From: Sediminibacillus terrae
GTDB taxonomy: Bacteria; Bacillota; Bacilli; Bacillales; Amphibacillaceae
Reading direction: 5' to 3'
Length of the DNA stretch: 64,000 bases
Assembly: GCF_009602435.1 (NCBI RefSeq)
Contig: NZ_VZDQ01000011.1
Coordinates: 62,001-126,000 of the forward strand
Shown here: in pieces, positions 26,344-35,780 of the stretch
Numbering within the stretch: position 1 is the stretch's first letter
How the letters are laid out: the number at the start of each line of letters is the position of its first letter
Position numbers and translations under genes: made by a program
The notes under the pieces: generated by a model
The model's database searches: none
Told to the model about the DNA's origin: nothing
Seen by the model: the letters and a program-made list of their open reading frames with translations, nothing else

Positions 26344-27246
26344 TCACAGTCTTTCCCTGCTATCCTTTTCTTGTTTCAACCAGCCATAAACAGCACCAAG
26401 TATATTGGCATTTTGCCGGAAAAGACAAGATTCGATACGCGGTTTTATTTTTGCCAAATCGATCAAACCTAATATCCTGTCCAGCTTGCCGTTTATATGT
26501 TCGATTAAATCCGGACGTGCACTTACTCCACCGCCGATAAGAATAATTTCCGGATCATAAATATACTGCAAATTATAGATTCCGACAGCCAATAGATGAT
26601 AAAACTCATCCACCGCTTCACGGCAGACAAGATCGCCAGCTTCTGCCTTTTCAAATATTTCTTCTCCTGTCAGTAGTGTTGGATCACTATGTTTTTTCTT
26701 TGCAACCTTCTTGACGAGCGCTTTCACAGAAGCAATCCGGCTCCAAACGTCATCACTGCTTTCGATATCAGGGGTAAGCAGCATGTAACCGAATTCTCCG
26801 CCATGCAAACGATCTCCTTTATGGAGTTCTCCATTTTTTATGACAGCTCCGCCGATCCCCGTCCCGATAACCATTACCATGACATCCTTTCTACCTGCAG
26901 CGGCTCCTCTCCAAATCTCTGCATAAGCAGCACAGTGGGCATCATTTTCCATGAAGACCGGCAAACCGGTTTTTTCTCTGATCAATGCTTTCATGTTCGG
27001 ACCGTGGAGATAACGGACAGCACTTGAACCATATATAAAACCACTCTCCGACACGGCTCCTGGTGCACTCACGGCAATTCCTGCCAGAAATGGTTGAGAC
27101 TTTGCTTCCGATTCAAGGAATAATAGCAAGTCATCGATCGTTTTCGGCGTCTTCATTTTGCCGCTTGACAGGATTTGTCCTTCTCTGGTAACAGTCCCAT
27201 ACTTCAGAAATGTTCCACCTATATCTATTGCCAGAACATGGTCCAC
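26344..27246 (-). CDS. ROK-family sugar kinase, BglK-like, paralogue 2
   Basis: A 300-residue ROK kinase closely similar to the one at 23957-24853: IDIGGTFLKYG, MENDAHCAAYAE with catalytic Asp, VIGTGIGGAVIKNGELHKG, LHGGEFGYML and GIYNLQYIYDPEIILIGGG. It also lacks the zinc-binding Cys cluster. The GTG at 27246 is taken because GAGAGGGGGGA lies five bases upstream and the protein then begins VDHVLAIDIGG, matching the paralogue. It directly follows the GH1 gene (76 bases), so it likely phosphorylates the sugar or glucoside handled by that operon. Confidence 0.86.
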   Translation of the reverse strand: MDHVLAIDIGGTFLKYGTVTREGQILSSGKMKTPKTIDDLLLFLESEAKSQPFLAGIAVSAPGAVSESGFIYGSSAVRYLHGPNMKALIREKTGLPVFMENDAHCAAYAEIWRGAAAGRKDVMVMVIGTGIGGAVIKNGELHKGDRLHGGEFGYMLLTPDIESSDDVWSRIASVKALVKKVAKKKHSDPTLLTGEEIFEKAEAGDLVCREAVDEFYHLLAVGIYNLQYIYDPEIILIGGGVSARPDLIEHINGKLDRILGLIDLAKIKPRIESCLFRQNANILGAVYGWLKQEKDSRERL

Positions 27247-27322
27247 GTTTCCCCCCCTCTCTTCCATTAATTAAGTGAAATGAGTTCAGGTCCTTACTGA
27301 GTCTCATGCATGAACAGTGATA

Positions 27323-28753
27323 TCACTTATACTCCTCCATATTCGTTTCGAATTGTCTTTCTGAAATCAATCGTTGATACCAGTAGGCAGACTTTTTCAA
27401 CCTGCGATTCCGGTTATCTTCTAAGTTGATTTCGACAAGACCATAACGATTTTTAAAAGCATTCATCGGGGAAACATTGTCAGAAAACGCCCATAGCATA
27501 TAGCCTCTGCAATTCACACCTTCTTCGACTGCTTTTAGCAGCCATTTTAAATGGTCACTGATAAACTCTATTCGATAATCATCTTCAATCATGCCATCCT
27601 CATTTTTAAAGCGTTGTTCCTTTTCAACCCCCATTCCATTTTCGGCAATGAACCATTCGATGTTCCCATATTCCTCTTTCATTCGAAGGGCCATATCGTA
27701 CATGATTTGTGGATAGATTTCCCATCCGCGGTAAGGATTCATTTTTTTGCCGGGTAGATCGAATTTTTCGTAGTAATAGGCCGGGTGGAAAGGAATCCGT
27801 TCATTCCATGCGGATGTACGTGCCTGTACCCGATGTGGAAAATAGAGATTGAGCCCTACATAATCGACCTTATTTCTGTTAATGATTACTAGTTCTTCTT
27901 TGGTATGCTCAAATGTTATATCATGTTTTTCCATTAAATCGAACAGTTCCTGGGGATACTCCCCTTTGATAGAGGGATCTAAAAAGACACGATTAAAGAA
28001 CAAATCGTAGATGCGGGCCGCCTCCTGATCGTGAGGGGCAGAAGATCGGGCATACGTTACCTCCGGGTTTAGAATAACGCCTATCTTCGCACTTTGACTC
28101 AATCCCATTTTACGGAACAAAGATACCACCTTGGCTGTGGCCAGTGCTTTGTTATAATTCCATTGCATCCATTTCTTTGTATTCTGTTCAAACGGGTAAC
28201 GAATGGCATCCAAATAAACCCTCGTCTGTACGACAACCGGCTCATTGAAAGTGAACCAGTTCCGTACTTTATCACCGTACCGTTCGAACACTTTCTCTGC
28301 GTATTTCACGAAAAGCTCGACTACATGCTTGGATCCCCAGCCGCCATAGTTTTCAAATAAGACTGCCGGCACTTCGTAATGCTCCAGACAAATCATCGGT
28401 TCTATACCGTTTGCGATTAATTCATTGATCATGTCATCGATATAGGCGGCATAATCTTCATCTACAACAGCAGTTTCATAATCTACCAGAAATCGAGACC
28501 AATTGATGGAAGTCCGGAAATGCGTCAGACCGATCTCCTTCATATAACCGATGTCTTCCTTATAGCGGTTTCGAAAATCGGTTGCCACAGCAGGTCCATA
28601 CCCGTCATGCCAGACATTATGATTATTTTTGTACCATACATCCAAATAGGAATCCTGGCTATCTTTTTTTCCTGACCATCCTTCTGTCTGCCAGGCGGAA
28701 ACTGCTGCACCGATCATGAAATCCTTTGGCACTTGTATCAATTTTTTTTGCAT
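27323..28753 (-). CDS. Glycoside hydrolase family 1 beta-glycosidase / 6-phospho-beta-glycosidase
   Basis: A 476-residue cytosolic GH1 TIM barrel. The acid/base Glu is in WFTFNEPVVV (near residue 168) and the nucleophile Glu in WFIAENGMG (near 370). The segment SDNVSPMNAFKNRYG corresponds to the loop that binds the 6-phosphate in phospho-beta-glycosidases. Its Ser and Tyr agree with that subgroup, while the Lys is displaced by one position, so phosphorylated versus free substrate is open. GGAGCG precedes the ATG. The gene lies between the YesN-like regulator and a BglK-like kinase in an operon whose importer is ABC-type, not PTS; the kinase could supply a phosphorylated substrate. Confidence 0.88.
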   Translation of the reverse strand: MQKKLIQVPKDFMIGAAVSAWQTEGWSGKKDSQDSYLDVWYKNNHNVWHDGYGPAVATDFRNRYKEDIGYMKEIGLTHFRTSINWSRFLVDYETAVVDEDYAAYIDDMINELIANGIEPMICLEHYEVPAVLFENYGGWGSKHVVELFVKYAEKVFERYGDKVRNWFTFNEPVVVQTRVYLDAIRYPFEQNTKKWMQWNYNKALATAKVVSLFRKMGLSQSAKIGVILNPEVTYARSSAPHDQEAARIYDLFFNRVFLDPSIKGEYPQELFDLMEKHDITFEHTKEELVIINRNKVDYVGLNLYFPHRVQARTSAWNERIPFHPAYYYEKFDLPGKKMNPYRGWEIYPQIMYDMALRMKEEYGNIEWFIAENGMGVEKEQRFKNEDGMIEDDYRIEFISDHLKWLLKAVEEGVNCRGYMLWAFSDNVSPMNAFKNRYGLVEINLEDNRNRRLKKSAYWYQRLISERQFETNMEEYK

Positions 28754-28807
28754 AGTAATCGCTCCTTTTGTATAATATCGGAATTCTGCTATGAGAGATT
28801 TGAAGAT

Positions 28808-30376
28808 TCACTCTACTTTGGCCGTGTTCCATTTTCGATACTCTGTCGGTGTCATCCCCACAAATTTTTTAAACACTTCTACAAAATATTTGTATTCATG
28901 GTAGCCGACCTGCTCTGCTACTTCCCTTACTTTGAAAGGGGTGCTGGCGAGTAACGTCTTCGCTTGTTCCACTCGGAGTTCATTTACATATTCATTGAAA
29001 TTCCTGCCAGTTCTTTGTTTGAACAAAGAGCTGAAATAATTCGGGGAAATATTAACGACATCGGCTACTTCGTGAGCTTTGATATCTGTGGTGTAGTAAT
29101 TTTTCATGTAAGCTTCGGCACGCTCCATCAACCAGTCATTGTTTTCTGCATGAGTCAACTGGTACTGATCCATCAGCTTTCTGACATCATTCTCAAACAA
29201 AGTCTGGATTGCCTCATAGGTGTTGTAGTCCTGAAAGTCGAGAGAACGAAGCAAAACCGGGTCTGCATCGAGCTGTTTTCTCATCAACCCCTGACACCTT
29301 TCGTAAGCAGAGGAAACAACATCCCTTGCCGCTGAGATTGCATCCTCCAAAGAACAAGCATGATATCGGAAGCTGTCAAACAATTCATTTGTTCGGTCCC
29401 TTACCTTGTCTGTTTCGCCACGCAGGATGGAATCGATCAACTTGTCACTTGGAAAATCAGACAGACTGCAGTCTTTTTGCCAAGAATCTAGCAGGGGGAG
29501 TTGGAGGATTCCTTGATCTGCCAATGGCAAAAATGATAATGATTGCTCAAATTGACGGTATACATCCGCTAGCTCATTCATCCGTATGTACCTGTCATAG
29601 AGAAGAGCGTATAACGGTATTTCCATTTCACTTATTCCGGAAATCAGCAGTCGTTTAACCGCGTCGATCTTTAGCTCTTCCTTTTTTACAATCAGACTGG
29701 TCAACAACATGTTTTCTCCGGTAAAAAAAGAAATACAATTCACGTCACTACTCGTAAACAGTTGAGAAATTCTATTTTCCCAATGACGTTTCCATTCACC
29801 AAGCTGTCCGCGACTTTCTTCTGTTGTCAGGACCGAATGATTTTTGATCAAGGTGACGAAAGGGTATAGCTTCACTTTTCCAACAAGTTGTTTGTCAGGA
29901 AAATGGCTGACTGGTCTCTCGATAACCTGGTAGTATAGTTCGTTTCTGATCGCTGAATTTTCCATCTGAGCCGTCCTGAAGCGTTCTTCCAAAATCTCTT
30001 CGGTCGTGTTTCTGACCACCGCGATCAGTTCATCTATGTCTACAGGTTTTAATAAGTAATCTTTGACCCCTGCGTGCATTGCCTGCTTAGCATAGTTGAA
30101 GTCATCATAACCGCTTAGAATGATGATACGGATGGCTGGATAGTGTTCAGCTAAATAAGCAGCAAGCTGTAAACCGTCTTGATTCGGCATTCGAACATCC
30201 GTTACGACGATATCAATGTCATCTGCAGCGTTTATTTTATTCATTGCATCCAACCCGTCATGTGCTGTGTCCGCAATCTCGATACCATAATTTTCCCATG
30301 GTATCGTTTTTGTCAATCCATTGCGGATAATCGGCTCATCATCGACAATCAGCATTTTACAGGTCATTCCAATCAC
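28808..30376 (-). CDS. YesN-like response regulator, second copy
   Basis: A 522-residue regulator with a receiver domain at 1-130 (MLIVDDEPI, phospho-acceptor Asp in VVTDVRMPNQDG, Lys in LLKPVDID), a middle region of unknown fold, and a C-terminal AraC pair (VVNISPNYFSSLFKQRTGRN, VAEQVGYHEYKYFVEVFKK). The GTG start lies inside the end of the kinase gene, 20 bases of overlap, with AAGGA five bases upstream. It forms a pair with the kinase at 30357 and probably activates the upstream ABC operon in response to the operon's sugar. Confidence 0.9.
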   Translation of the reverse strand: MIGMTCKMLIVDDEPIIRNGLTKTIPWENYGIEIADTAHDGLDAMNKINAADDIDIVVTDVRMPNQDGLQLAAYLAEHYPAIRIIILSGYDDFNYAKQAMHAGVKDYLLKPVDIDELIAVVRNTTEEILEERFRTAQMENSAIRNELYYQVIERPVSHFPDKQLVGKVKLYPFVTLIKNHSVLTTEESRGQLGEWKRHWENRISQLFTSSDVNCISFFTGENMLLTSLIVKKEELKIDAVKRLLISGISEMEIPLYALLYDRYIRMNELADVYRQFEQSLSFLPLADQGILQLPLLDSWQKDCSLSDFPSDKLIDSILRGETDKVRDRTNELFDSFRYHACSLEDAISAARDVVSSAYERCQGLMRKQLDADPVLLRSLDFQDYNTYEAIQTLFENDVRKLMDQYQLTHAENNDWLMERAEAYMKNYYTTDIKAHEVADVVNISPNYFSSLFKQRTGRNFNEYVNELRVEQAKTLLASTPFKVREVAEQVGYHEYKYFVEVFKKFVGMTPTEYRKWNTAKVE

Positions 30377-32126
30377 CCGATTCCTTTTTATTCTTCTTTT
30401 CCGGTTTCGTTTTCAGCAACGGCAGTTTGATTTGCATCCAGGTCCCGGTCCTGGAAGGTATTTGAACTATCTTTCCATCCTCTCCAAAAGCAAGCGATAA
30501 TCGTTCCTGCAGCTGATTCAGCGCAAAGCCGCTGCCTTCGCTTCCAGCTTCACCATGCGGATGGAAGCCTGCCCCGTTATCCACTACATCAATCAAAATT
30601 TGATTCCCTTGTCTATATCCCCTGATTCGTAATTCTCCCTGATAAGAAATGTTTTTAAATCCATGGCGGATACTGTTTTCGACGAGTGGCTGCAAAATCT
30701 GTTTGATACTGTATGCCCCGCCGATTTCCGCATCATAAAAAATACTGTAATGCAGACGACTTCCCATCCTGCTTTTCTGCAATTCAAGGTAATGGCGTAT
30801 GTAAGCAAATTCCTCTTCTAATTTGACCCACATGTTCCCTTTATTCAAATTCATCCTGAACATTTTTGAAAGCTGTTCGATCAAATGCCCCGTTTGCATC
30901 GCATTTTCCAGCCTTGCTGTCCAACGAATCATATCCAACGTATTATACAAAAAGTGAGGGTCTATTTGGTTTTGCATGGCTTGAAGTTCAGATTCTTTTT
31001 GTTTGATCTTCAGCTTGTATTCCTGGTTTATGTATGTCTGGATCGTTTTCACCATCTGATTGAAGCGCATGCCGAGCTTTCCGATTTCATCATTGGTGTT
31101 TACACTGACATTGGCATTGAAATCCCCGTTTTCCAATTGTGTGGTCTGCTCGGTAAGTTCCATGATGCGTCGGATATTGAAAAAATAAAATCCAGCAAAA
31201 GCGACACTTCCCAGCAGCAAAAGCAACAAAATCATGTCCACGATCAGGGACCGTACATTATAAAGTTCTTGAACTACTTCCCCCTGGTTCACGACAGCCA
31301 CCGAAAACCAATTCATACCGTCTATTTGCTTTTTCACCACCAAAAAACGGTCTTCCTTCGTTTCATAGCTGATCGATCGATGACTGCTCACGATAATCCG
31401 ATCGATCAGCGTCTGATCAGGGAACGGTTTACCAACCATCCCTTCATTCGGATGCAGTACCACATCCCCTTTATCGTTCATGACAAAGAAGTACCCCTGG
31501 CCGCCAGCATTGTCGCCTTTGATAGTCTGATATAAATCCTCCTGGTCCAGTCGAATTCTCACTCGTCCGATCGGCTTGGTGATATGATTGAGATCATTTA
31601 TTTCTCTTGAGAGGCTGATCACTTGTTTTTTCCCCTCCCAATCACTATCGACCTGATAGGAACCGCTCCAGGACAGGCCACCGCCTTTCTTCGCGGCACC
31701 CTTGTCCAACACCTCTTCATCCGCTGTGACTGGGTTGCCAAAATGAAGCTCGTTTCCACTTCCTGATTCCAACATGATGGAATCGATATAATCAAAAGAC
31801 GTCAACTGAAAAGTGAAATAGCCTTTTATGCCCTCTTCAGCCCGCTTGTAGTCCTCACTAGTCATTTCCGATTTCGACGAAGTGAAAAAAGTACGGAAGT
31901 TTTCGTCATAAATCATGAAGGAAGTCATGTTTTCCACGTTGCGTATAACCGATGTCAATGTTTCTTCGCTTGTTTCCAAACGTCCGATAGTATGGTCGGC
32001 TGCTTGTTGTTTAAAGGCTTTTGTTGTTTGATAATAGATCAAAACACCGAAAAACATCGTCGGAAGAGTGATCAATACCAGGAAAACGGTGGCAAACTGT
32101 TTTTTCAATCCCCATTGGCGAAACAT
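30357..32126 (-). CDS. YesM-like sensor histidine kinase, second copy
   Basis: A kinase of 589 residues with a first transmembrane helix at about 12-32, an extracellular Cache-like sensor to about 285, a second helix, a HAMP segment (IMELTEQTTQLENGDFN) and the phosphorylated His in MQNQIDPHFLYNTLDMIRW. The ATPase region shows LVENSIRHGFKN and DNGAGFHPHG. The ATG at 32126 (MFRQWG) is better spaced from AAGG than the ATG two codons earlier. It lies 37 bases behind the permease gene; the ABC-kinase-regulator order suggests the kinase senses the transported sugar, possibly through the binding protein. Confidence 0.9.
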   Translation of the reverse strand: MFRQWGLKKQFATVFLVLITLPTMFFGVLIYYQTTKAFKQQAADHTIGRLETSEETLTSVIRNVENMTSFMIYDENFRTFFTSSKSEMTSEDYKRAEEGIKGYFTFQLTSFDYIDSIMLESGSGNELHFGNPVTADEEVLDKGAAKKGGGLSWSGSYQVDSDWEGKKQVISLSREINDLNHITKPIGRVRIRLDQEDLYQTIKGDNAGGQGYFFVMNDKGDVVLHPNEGMVGKPFPDQTLIDRIIVSSHRSISYETKEDRFLVVKKQIDGMNWFSVAVVNQGEVVQELYNVRSLIVDMILLLLLLGSVAFAGFYFFNIRRIMELTEQTTQLENGDFNANVSVNTNDEIGKLGMRFNQMVKTIQTYINQEYKLKIKQKESELQAMQNQIDPHFLYNTLDMIRWTARLENAMQTGHLIEQLSKMFRMNLNKGNMWVKLEEEFAYIRHYLELQKSRMGSRLHYSIFYDAEIGGAYSIKQILQPLVENSIRHGFKNISYQGELRIRGYRQGNQILIDVVDNGAGFHPHGEAGSEGSGFALNQLQERLSLAFGEDGKIVQIPSRTGTWMQIKLPLLKTKPEKKNKKESGDWNDL

Positions 32127-32163
32127 TCGCATCCATCCTTGGCCATCTTGTGTTAGCTCTATC

Positions 32164-33045
32164 TTATCCTTTAACCGCCCCGGCTGTCATACCTTTCACG
32201 ATTTCTTTTTCAAGCATTAAATAAATGGCGACTATCGGAACCAATGACATAGTCAAACCTGCCATCTGTGCACCATAGTTGGTTGTGAATTGTCCAGCGA
32301 AATTTGCCAGCCCCAGCGGCAGTGTCTGGAACGCTGGATCATTGATCAGTACCAGTGCGAAGGAAAACTCATTCCAATTATAAATGAAGTTGAGAATGAC
32401 CACGGTGGCCAGAGCCGGGCGGGACATCGGAAGCACGATGGACCAGAATATCCGAAAAATGCCACACCCATCCATGATTGCCGACTCCTCGATGTCCTTG
32501 GGGAAGGCTTTCATGAAACTTGTTAAAATAAAAATCGTTATCGGTAAATGGAAAGCGATATAAGGAAATAACAAGGTGATCGGCGTATTCAACAATCCGA
32601 GATTGCGCATGAGGATAAACATTGGTACCAGGGTTGCATGAATAGGAATCAGCATTCCGAATATGAAAAATGTATATATGGTTTTATTCATTTTAAATGT
32701 GAATCTGGATAGAAAATACGCAGCCAGCGCGCCTGTTAGTACGGTGATGACAGTAGCAGCGACACAGATGAATATACTGTTTTTAAAAAGGACCCCAAAG
32801 TTGGCTATCTCCCAAGCGTTCTGATAGTTTTCCAATACAAATTCTTTTGGAAACCCGAATTGGTTAACAGCAAACTCACTTTCTGACTTGAATGAATTGA
32901 TGACCATCCAGATTATCGGATAAGCATTCACAATGGCAAACAAGATAAGGATTATATAAATCAAAAGCCGTTTCCAACCAGGCTTTTTACGGCCTCTTCG
33001 TTTTTCAACCTGTGTTCCAGCGGCCGTTTTCACTGTCGTTTCCAT
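32164..33045 (-). CDS. Carbohydrate ABC transporter permease, MalG type
   Basis: A 293-residue membrane subunit with a Lys/Arg-rich N-terminus (VEKRRGRKKPGWKR) and six transmembrane helices. The EAA loop for ATPase contact reads DIEESAIMDGCGIFRIFWSIVLP. AAGGAGG precedes the ATG. It is 14 bases behind the partner permease. As in the first island, no ATPase gene is present, so a shared MsmX-type ATPase elsewhere in the genome is expected. Confidence 0.88.
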   Translation of the reverse strand: METTVKTAAGTQVEKRRGRKKPGWKRLLIYIILILFAIVNAYPIIWMVINSFKSESEFAVNQFGFPKEFVLENYQNAWEIANFGVLFKNSIFICVAATVITVLTGALAAYFLSRFTFKMNKTIYTFFIFGMLIPIHATLVPMFILMRNLGLLNTPITLLFPYIAFHLPITIFILTSFMKAFPKDIEESAIMDGCGIFRIFWSIVLPMSRPALATVVILNFIYNWNEFSFALVLINDPAFQTLPLGLANFAGQFTTNYGAQMAGLTMSLVPIVAIYLMLEKEIVKGMTAGAVKG

Positions 33046-33059
33046 CTTGTTCCTCCTTT

Positions 33060-33935
33060 TTATAACATTTTACGTCCCAGTAATTTGGTGACGATAAAAA
33101 TCAAAATTAAACTAAAGAAAAAAATGACAACGGATACGGCACTGCCATATCCATACTGCAGCTGGCTGAAGGTTTCATTGAACATGTACAGCGCCATAAC
33201 GTCCGTCGAATGGGACGGCCCCCCGTTGGTCATGACATAGATCAAATCGAAAGTCTTCAAACTTCCTGCAATGCATAAAATGACGGCAACGATGATGGTA
33301 TCCCATATCATCGGCACTGTTATTTTCCAGGTGGTAGTCCATTCAGACGCACCATCGATTTTTGCTGCCTCCAAAACTTCTTCCGGTACATTTTGCAAAG
33401 CGGCAAGAAAAATAATTAAATACAGGCCGACAAATTGCCAGATAACCGTGACACAAACAGCGATCATCGACCAGTTCGTATCCCCGAGCCAGTTTTGCGC
33501 CAATCCTCCTAAGCCCAATGCCCGGAGTAGTTCATTGATCAAACCATTTTCCGAGTTGTAAATCAGGCTCCAGGTTAACGAGATGACCACAGTGGACAAA
33601 ACGACGGGCAAAAAACCGATTGTCCGGAAGATTTTCAATCCCTTCAGCTTCCTGTTCAACAATAATGCAATAAACAGCGCGATCGGTACTTGACCCAATA
33701 CCGATGCCAATACGACGTAAATGTTGTTTTTCACCGAATTCCAAAACAAAGTGTCTTGGAACAGTGCTTGAAAATTTGCCAATCCTACAAAAGACATATC
33801 GGAAAATCCATTCCATTCCATTACCGAATAATAAAACGATTGAATGATCGGCAGAATGGCAAATACACTATAAATCAAGATGGCAGGTAATAAACCGATG
33901 ATGATGGCTCCTTTTGTTTTTCCGGCTGCCTGCAT
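33060..33935 (-). CDS. Carbohydrate ABC transporter permease, MalF type
   Basis: A 291-residue subunit with six transmembrane helices and the EAA loop VLEAAKIDGASEWTTTWKITVP. Of several in-frame starts, the ATG at 33935 (MQAAGKTK) is chosen because AAAGGAGG ends eight bases upstream of it; an ATG two codons earlier is too close to that site. It follows the solute-binding protein gene by about 60 bases. Confidence 0.87.
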   Translation of the reverse strand: MQAAGKTKGAIIIGLLPAILIYSVFAILPIIQSFYYSVMEWNGFSDMSFVGLANFQALFQDTLFWNSVKNNIYVVLASVLGQVPIALFIALLLNRKLKGLKIFRTIGFLPVVLSTVVISLTWSLIYNSENGLINELLRALGLGGLAQNWLGDTNWSMIAVCVTVIWQFVGLYLIIFLAALQNVPEEVLEAAKIDGASEWTTTWKITVPMIWDTIIVAVILCIAGSLKTFDLIYVMTNGGPSHSTDVMALYMFNETFSQLQYGYGSAVSVVIFFFSLILIFIVTKLLGRKML

Positions 33936-33995
33936 TTCCATTCCTCCTTTCATGGGAAAGGCCGCCATGACGGCAGCCTGCCATGCTTGTTTTGT

Positions 33996-35264
33996 TTACT
34001 CCGATTCCTTCTCCATCTCTTCCGCTAATTCTTCTGGCGTTTTCTCCCCAAGGGTGATCGACTGTAAGCCGTTGTTGATGATATCGGTCAATTCCGGCGT
34101 GAGGGTTGCATCATAGACAGGTGCCAGTCCGCCTTGTGCAAAGCTGTTGGCTTCCTGAAACACCTCTGGGATACTGTCGTCCATTTCTACGTCAGCCGGC
34201 ACGATGATATTGGCTTTGACTAGCTTTTGGAACATTTCATCACTGTAGAAGTATTTTAGAAATGTAAAAGCTGCTTCCTTTTTCTCTCCACTCAAATCAC
34301 TGTTCAAGGCAATACCGCCACCTGCAACTCCTGCTATTTTGGCAGGATCACCGTCCCCTCCTTCAAAGGATGGAAACGGGGCCACTCCGATTGCATCTTG
34401 ATTTTCCACACTGTCCAATATCGGCCCTATCGCCCACGAGCCGGCAAAATGCATAGCCGTGTTGCCACTGACAAACTCGCTTCGCGATTGCGCTTCATCG
34501 ATTGTATTCAAGTCCCCGTTAAACGCTTCCATATTTGCTAACTCTTCAATGACAGATAATGCTTTGACAAATCGTTCATCGGTGAATGAAGCTTCTCCAT
34601 TCAACGCATTTTCTAAAAAATCACTTCCGGTATAACGGTCTGCAATCGTCGATATATACACCGATTGAAGCGGCCAAATCGCTTTGTTTCCAAGAGCGAT
34701 AGGGGTGACGTTCTGTTCTTTCAATTTTTCGATCAGACTTTTCAGTTCTTCGTAAGTAGCAGGAAACGTATCGAAACCTGCCTTTGCCAATGCATCTTTA
34801 TGGTAAAAGATCAAGCTGGTTTCACTGATATTGGCAGGAATTGCGTAATGCTCTCCATCGATGGCATAATCCTTCAAGATTCCCTCCGGTATTTTCCCTT
34901 CCCATTCATCGACAATTTCATTTAAGGAAAGCAGTGCGTTTCCCTCGACCAACGGAGCAATTCTGGTACCCGGCCAAACCCGGAACATATCCGGAAGCTG
35001 CTGTCCTGCAGCTTGTGTACGTAGTTTGGTTTCATACTGGTCATGCGGGATACTTTCTATTTTCACTTCGATTCCTTCATTTTCTTCGTTGAATTTTTTG
35101 ATCATATCTTTGTATACAGTGTTCTCCGGGCGATCCTCCGTCCAATCATTCCAGACGGTCAGTTCGATTACATCACTCCCGGATGCTTCGTCGCTTTCCC
35201 CACCACACGCGGTTAAACTGATCAATACAAGCAAACTTGCCAACAGCCATCCTATTTTTTTCAT
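33996..35264 (-). CDS. Extracellular sugar-binding lipoprotein of ABC transporter
   Basis: A 422-residue receptor protein with a lipoprotein signal peptide (LLVLISLTAC, lipidated Cys near residue 20) followed by Gly/Glu/Ser-rich linker and a family 1 binding fold beginning IELTVWNDWTEDRP. GGAGGAGAT precedes the ATG. First gene of an operon running binding protein, two permeases, YesM-like, YesN-like, GH1, ROK kinase. A cre site lies 19 bases upstream of the start codon, so glucose repression is likely. A cello-oligosaccharide or other beta-glucoside is the most likely ligand, by association with GH1 and the BglK-like kinase. Confidence 0.88.
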   Translation of the reverse strand: MKKIGWLLASLLVLISLTACGGESDEASGSDVIELTVWNDWTEDRPENTVYKDMIKKFNEENEGIEVKIESIPHDQYETKLRTQAAGQQLPDMFRVWPGTRIAPLVEGNALLSLNEIVDEWEGKIPEGILKDYAIDGEHYAIPANISETSLIFYHKDALAKAGFDTFPATYEELKSLIEKLKEQNVTPIALGNKAIWPLQSVYISTIADRYTGSDFLENALNGEASFTDERFVKALSVIEELANMEAFNGDLNTIDEAQSRSEFVSGNTAMHFAGSWAIGPILDSVENQDAIGVAPFPSFEGGDGDPAKIAGVAGGGIALNSDLSGEKKEAAFTFLKYFYSDEMFQKLVKANIIVPADVEMDDSIPEVFQEANSFAQGGLAPVYDATLTPELTDIINNGLQSITLGEKTPEELAEEMEKESE

Positions 35265-35282
35265 ATTATATCTCCTCCCGAT

Positions 35283-35296
35283 TGCTAGCGCTTACA
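35283..35296 (-). promoter_or_regulatory. cre site upstream of the second sugar ABC operon
   Basis: TGTAAGCGCTAGCA on the minus strand fits the cre consensus TGWAANCGNTNWCA at all fixed positions. A TACAAT (-10-like) lies just upstream on the same strand at about 35302-35307, so the site covers the start of transcription. Confidence 0.7.
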
Positions 35297-35309
35297 TTGT
35301 ATTGTAACA

Positions 35310-35680
35310 GCTTTCCGTTTTCTCACTATCCTGTAAATCTACAAAATCATCCGAAAATTTACGAACTTGTAAATCCGGAACAATCGACCGGGATAAAAGC
35401 ATGGGGTCCCTTTACTCTTCGGAAATGAAAAGATGCAAACCAACACATGAAGGACAAGAAGCACTTCCGGTTTCCAAAGTTTAGCTTTTTTACCATTAAA
35501 AGCAATAGATAAAAAAGCAATCACACCTGCAGCGAAGCATCTCCATCCATCGCAGGCAATGCAGACTCCAGCGGGATGAGAGCGAGCTGAAGCTCCTCCC
35601 GCGGAAAGCAAAATACCTTTCCGGAGGGGAGAATCACACTTTTCATAAGAGAAGGGTAGAAGGTTTACTTATTTCCCATA
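35310..35680. other. Gene-free stretch with decayed intergenic repeat
   Basis: No supported gene. Bases 35535-35625 contain CATCGCAGGCAATGCAGACTCC, GCGAGCTGAAGCTCC and CCCGCGGAAAGC-type words split between them, matching the repeat family of 62037-62210. The remainder shows nothing recognisable. Confidence 0.45.
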
Positions 35681-35730
35681 AAAAAAAAACCGAACGAATT
35701 CAAAGTTTTTGAATCATCGATCGGTTTTCG
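35681..35730 (-). terminator. Repeat-type terminator after the DUF5392 gene
   Basis: AAAACCGAACGA and TCGATCGGTTTT form the stem around a loop containing GAATTCAAAG and TTGAATC. On the minus strand a run of nine T follows. The same hairpin type is found at 37099, 42137 and 60490. Confidence 0.8.
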
Positions 35731-35780
35731 TATTTCATATTTACTTGTAAGTCATGTTTGGATGAAGACAACTGCAGAAC

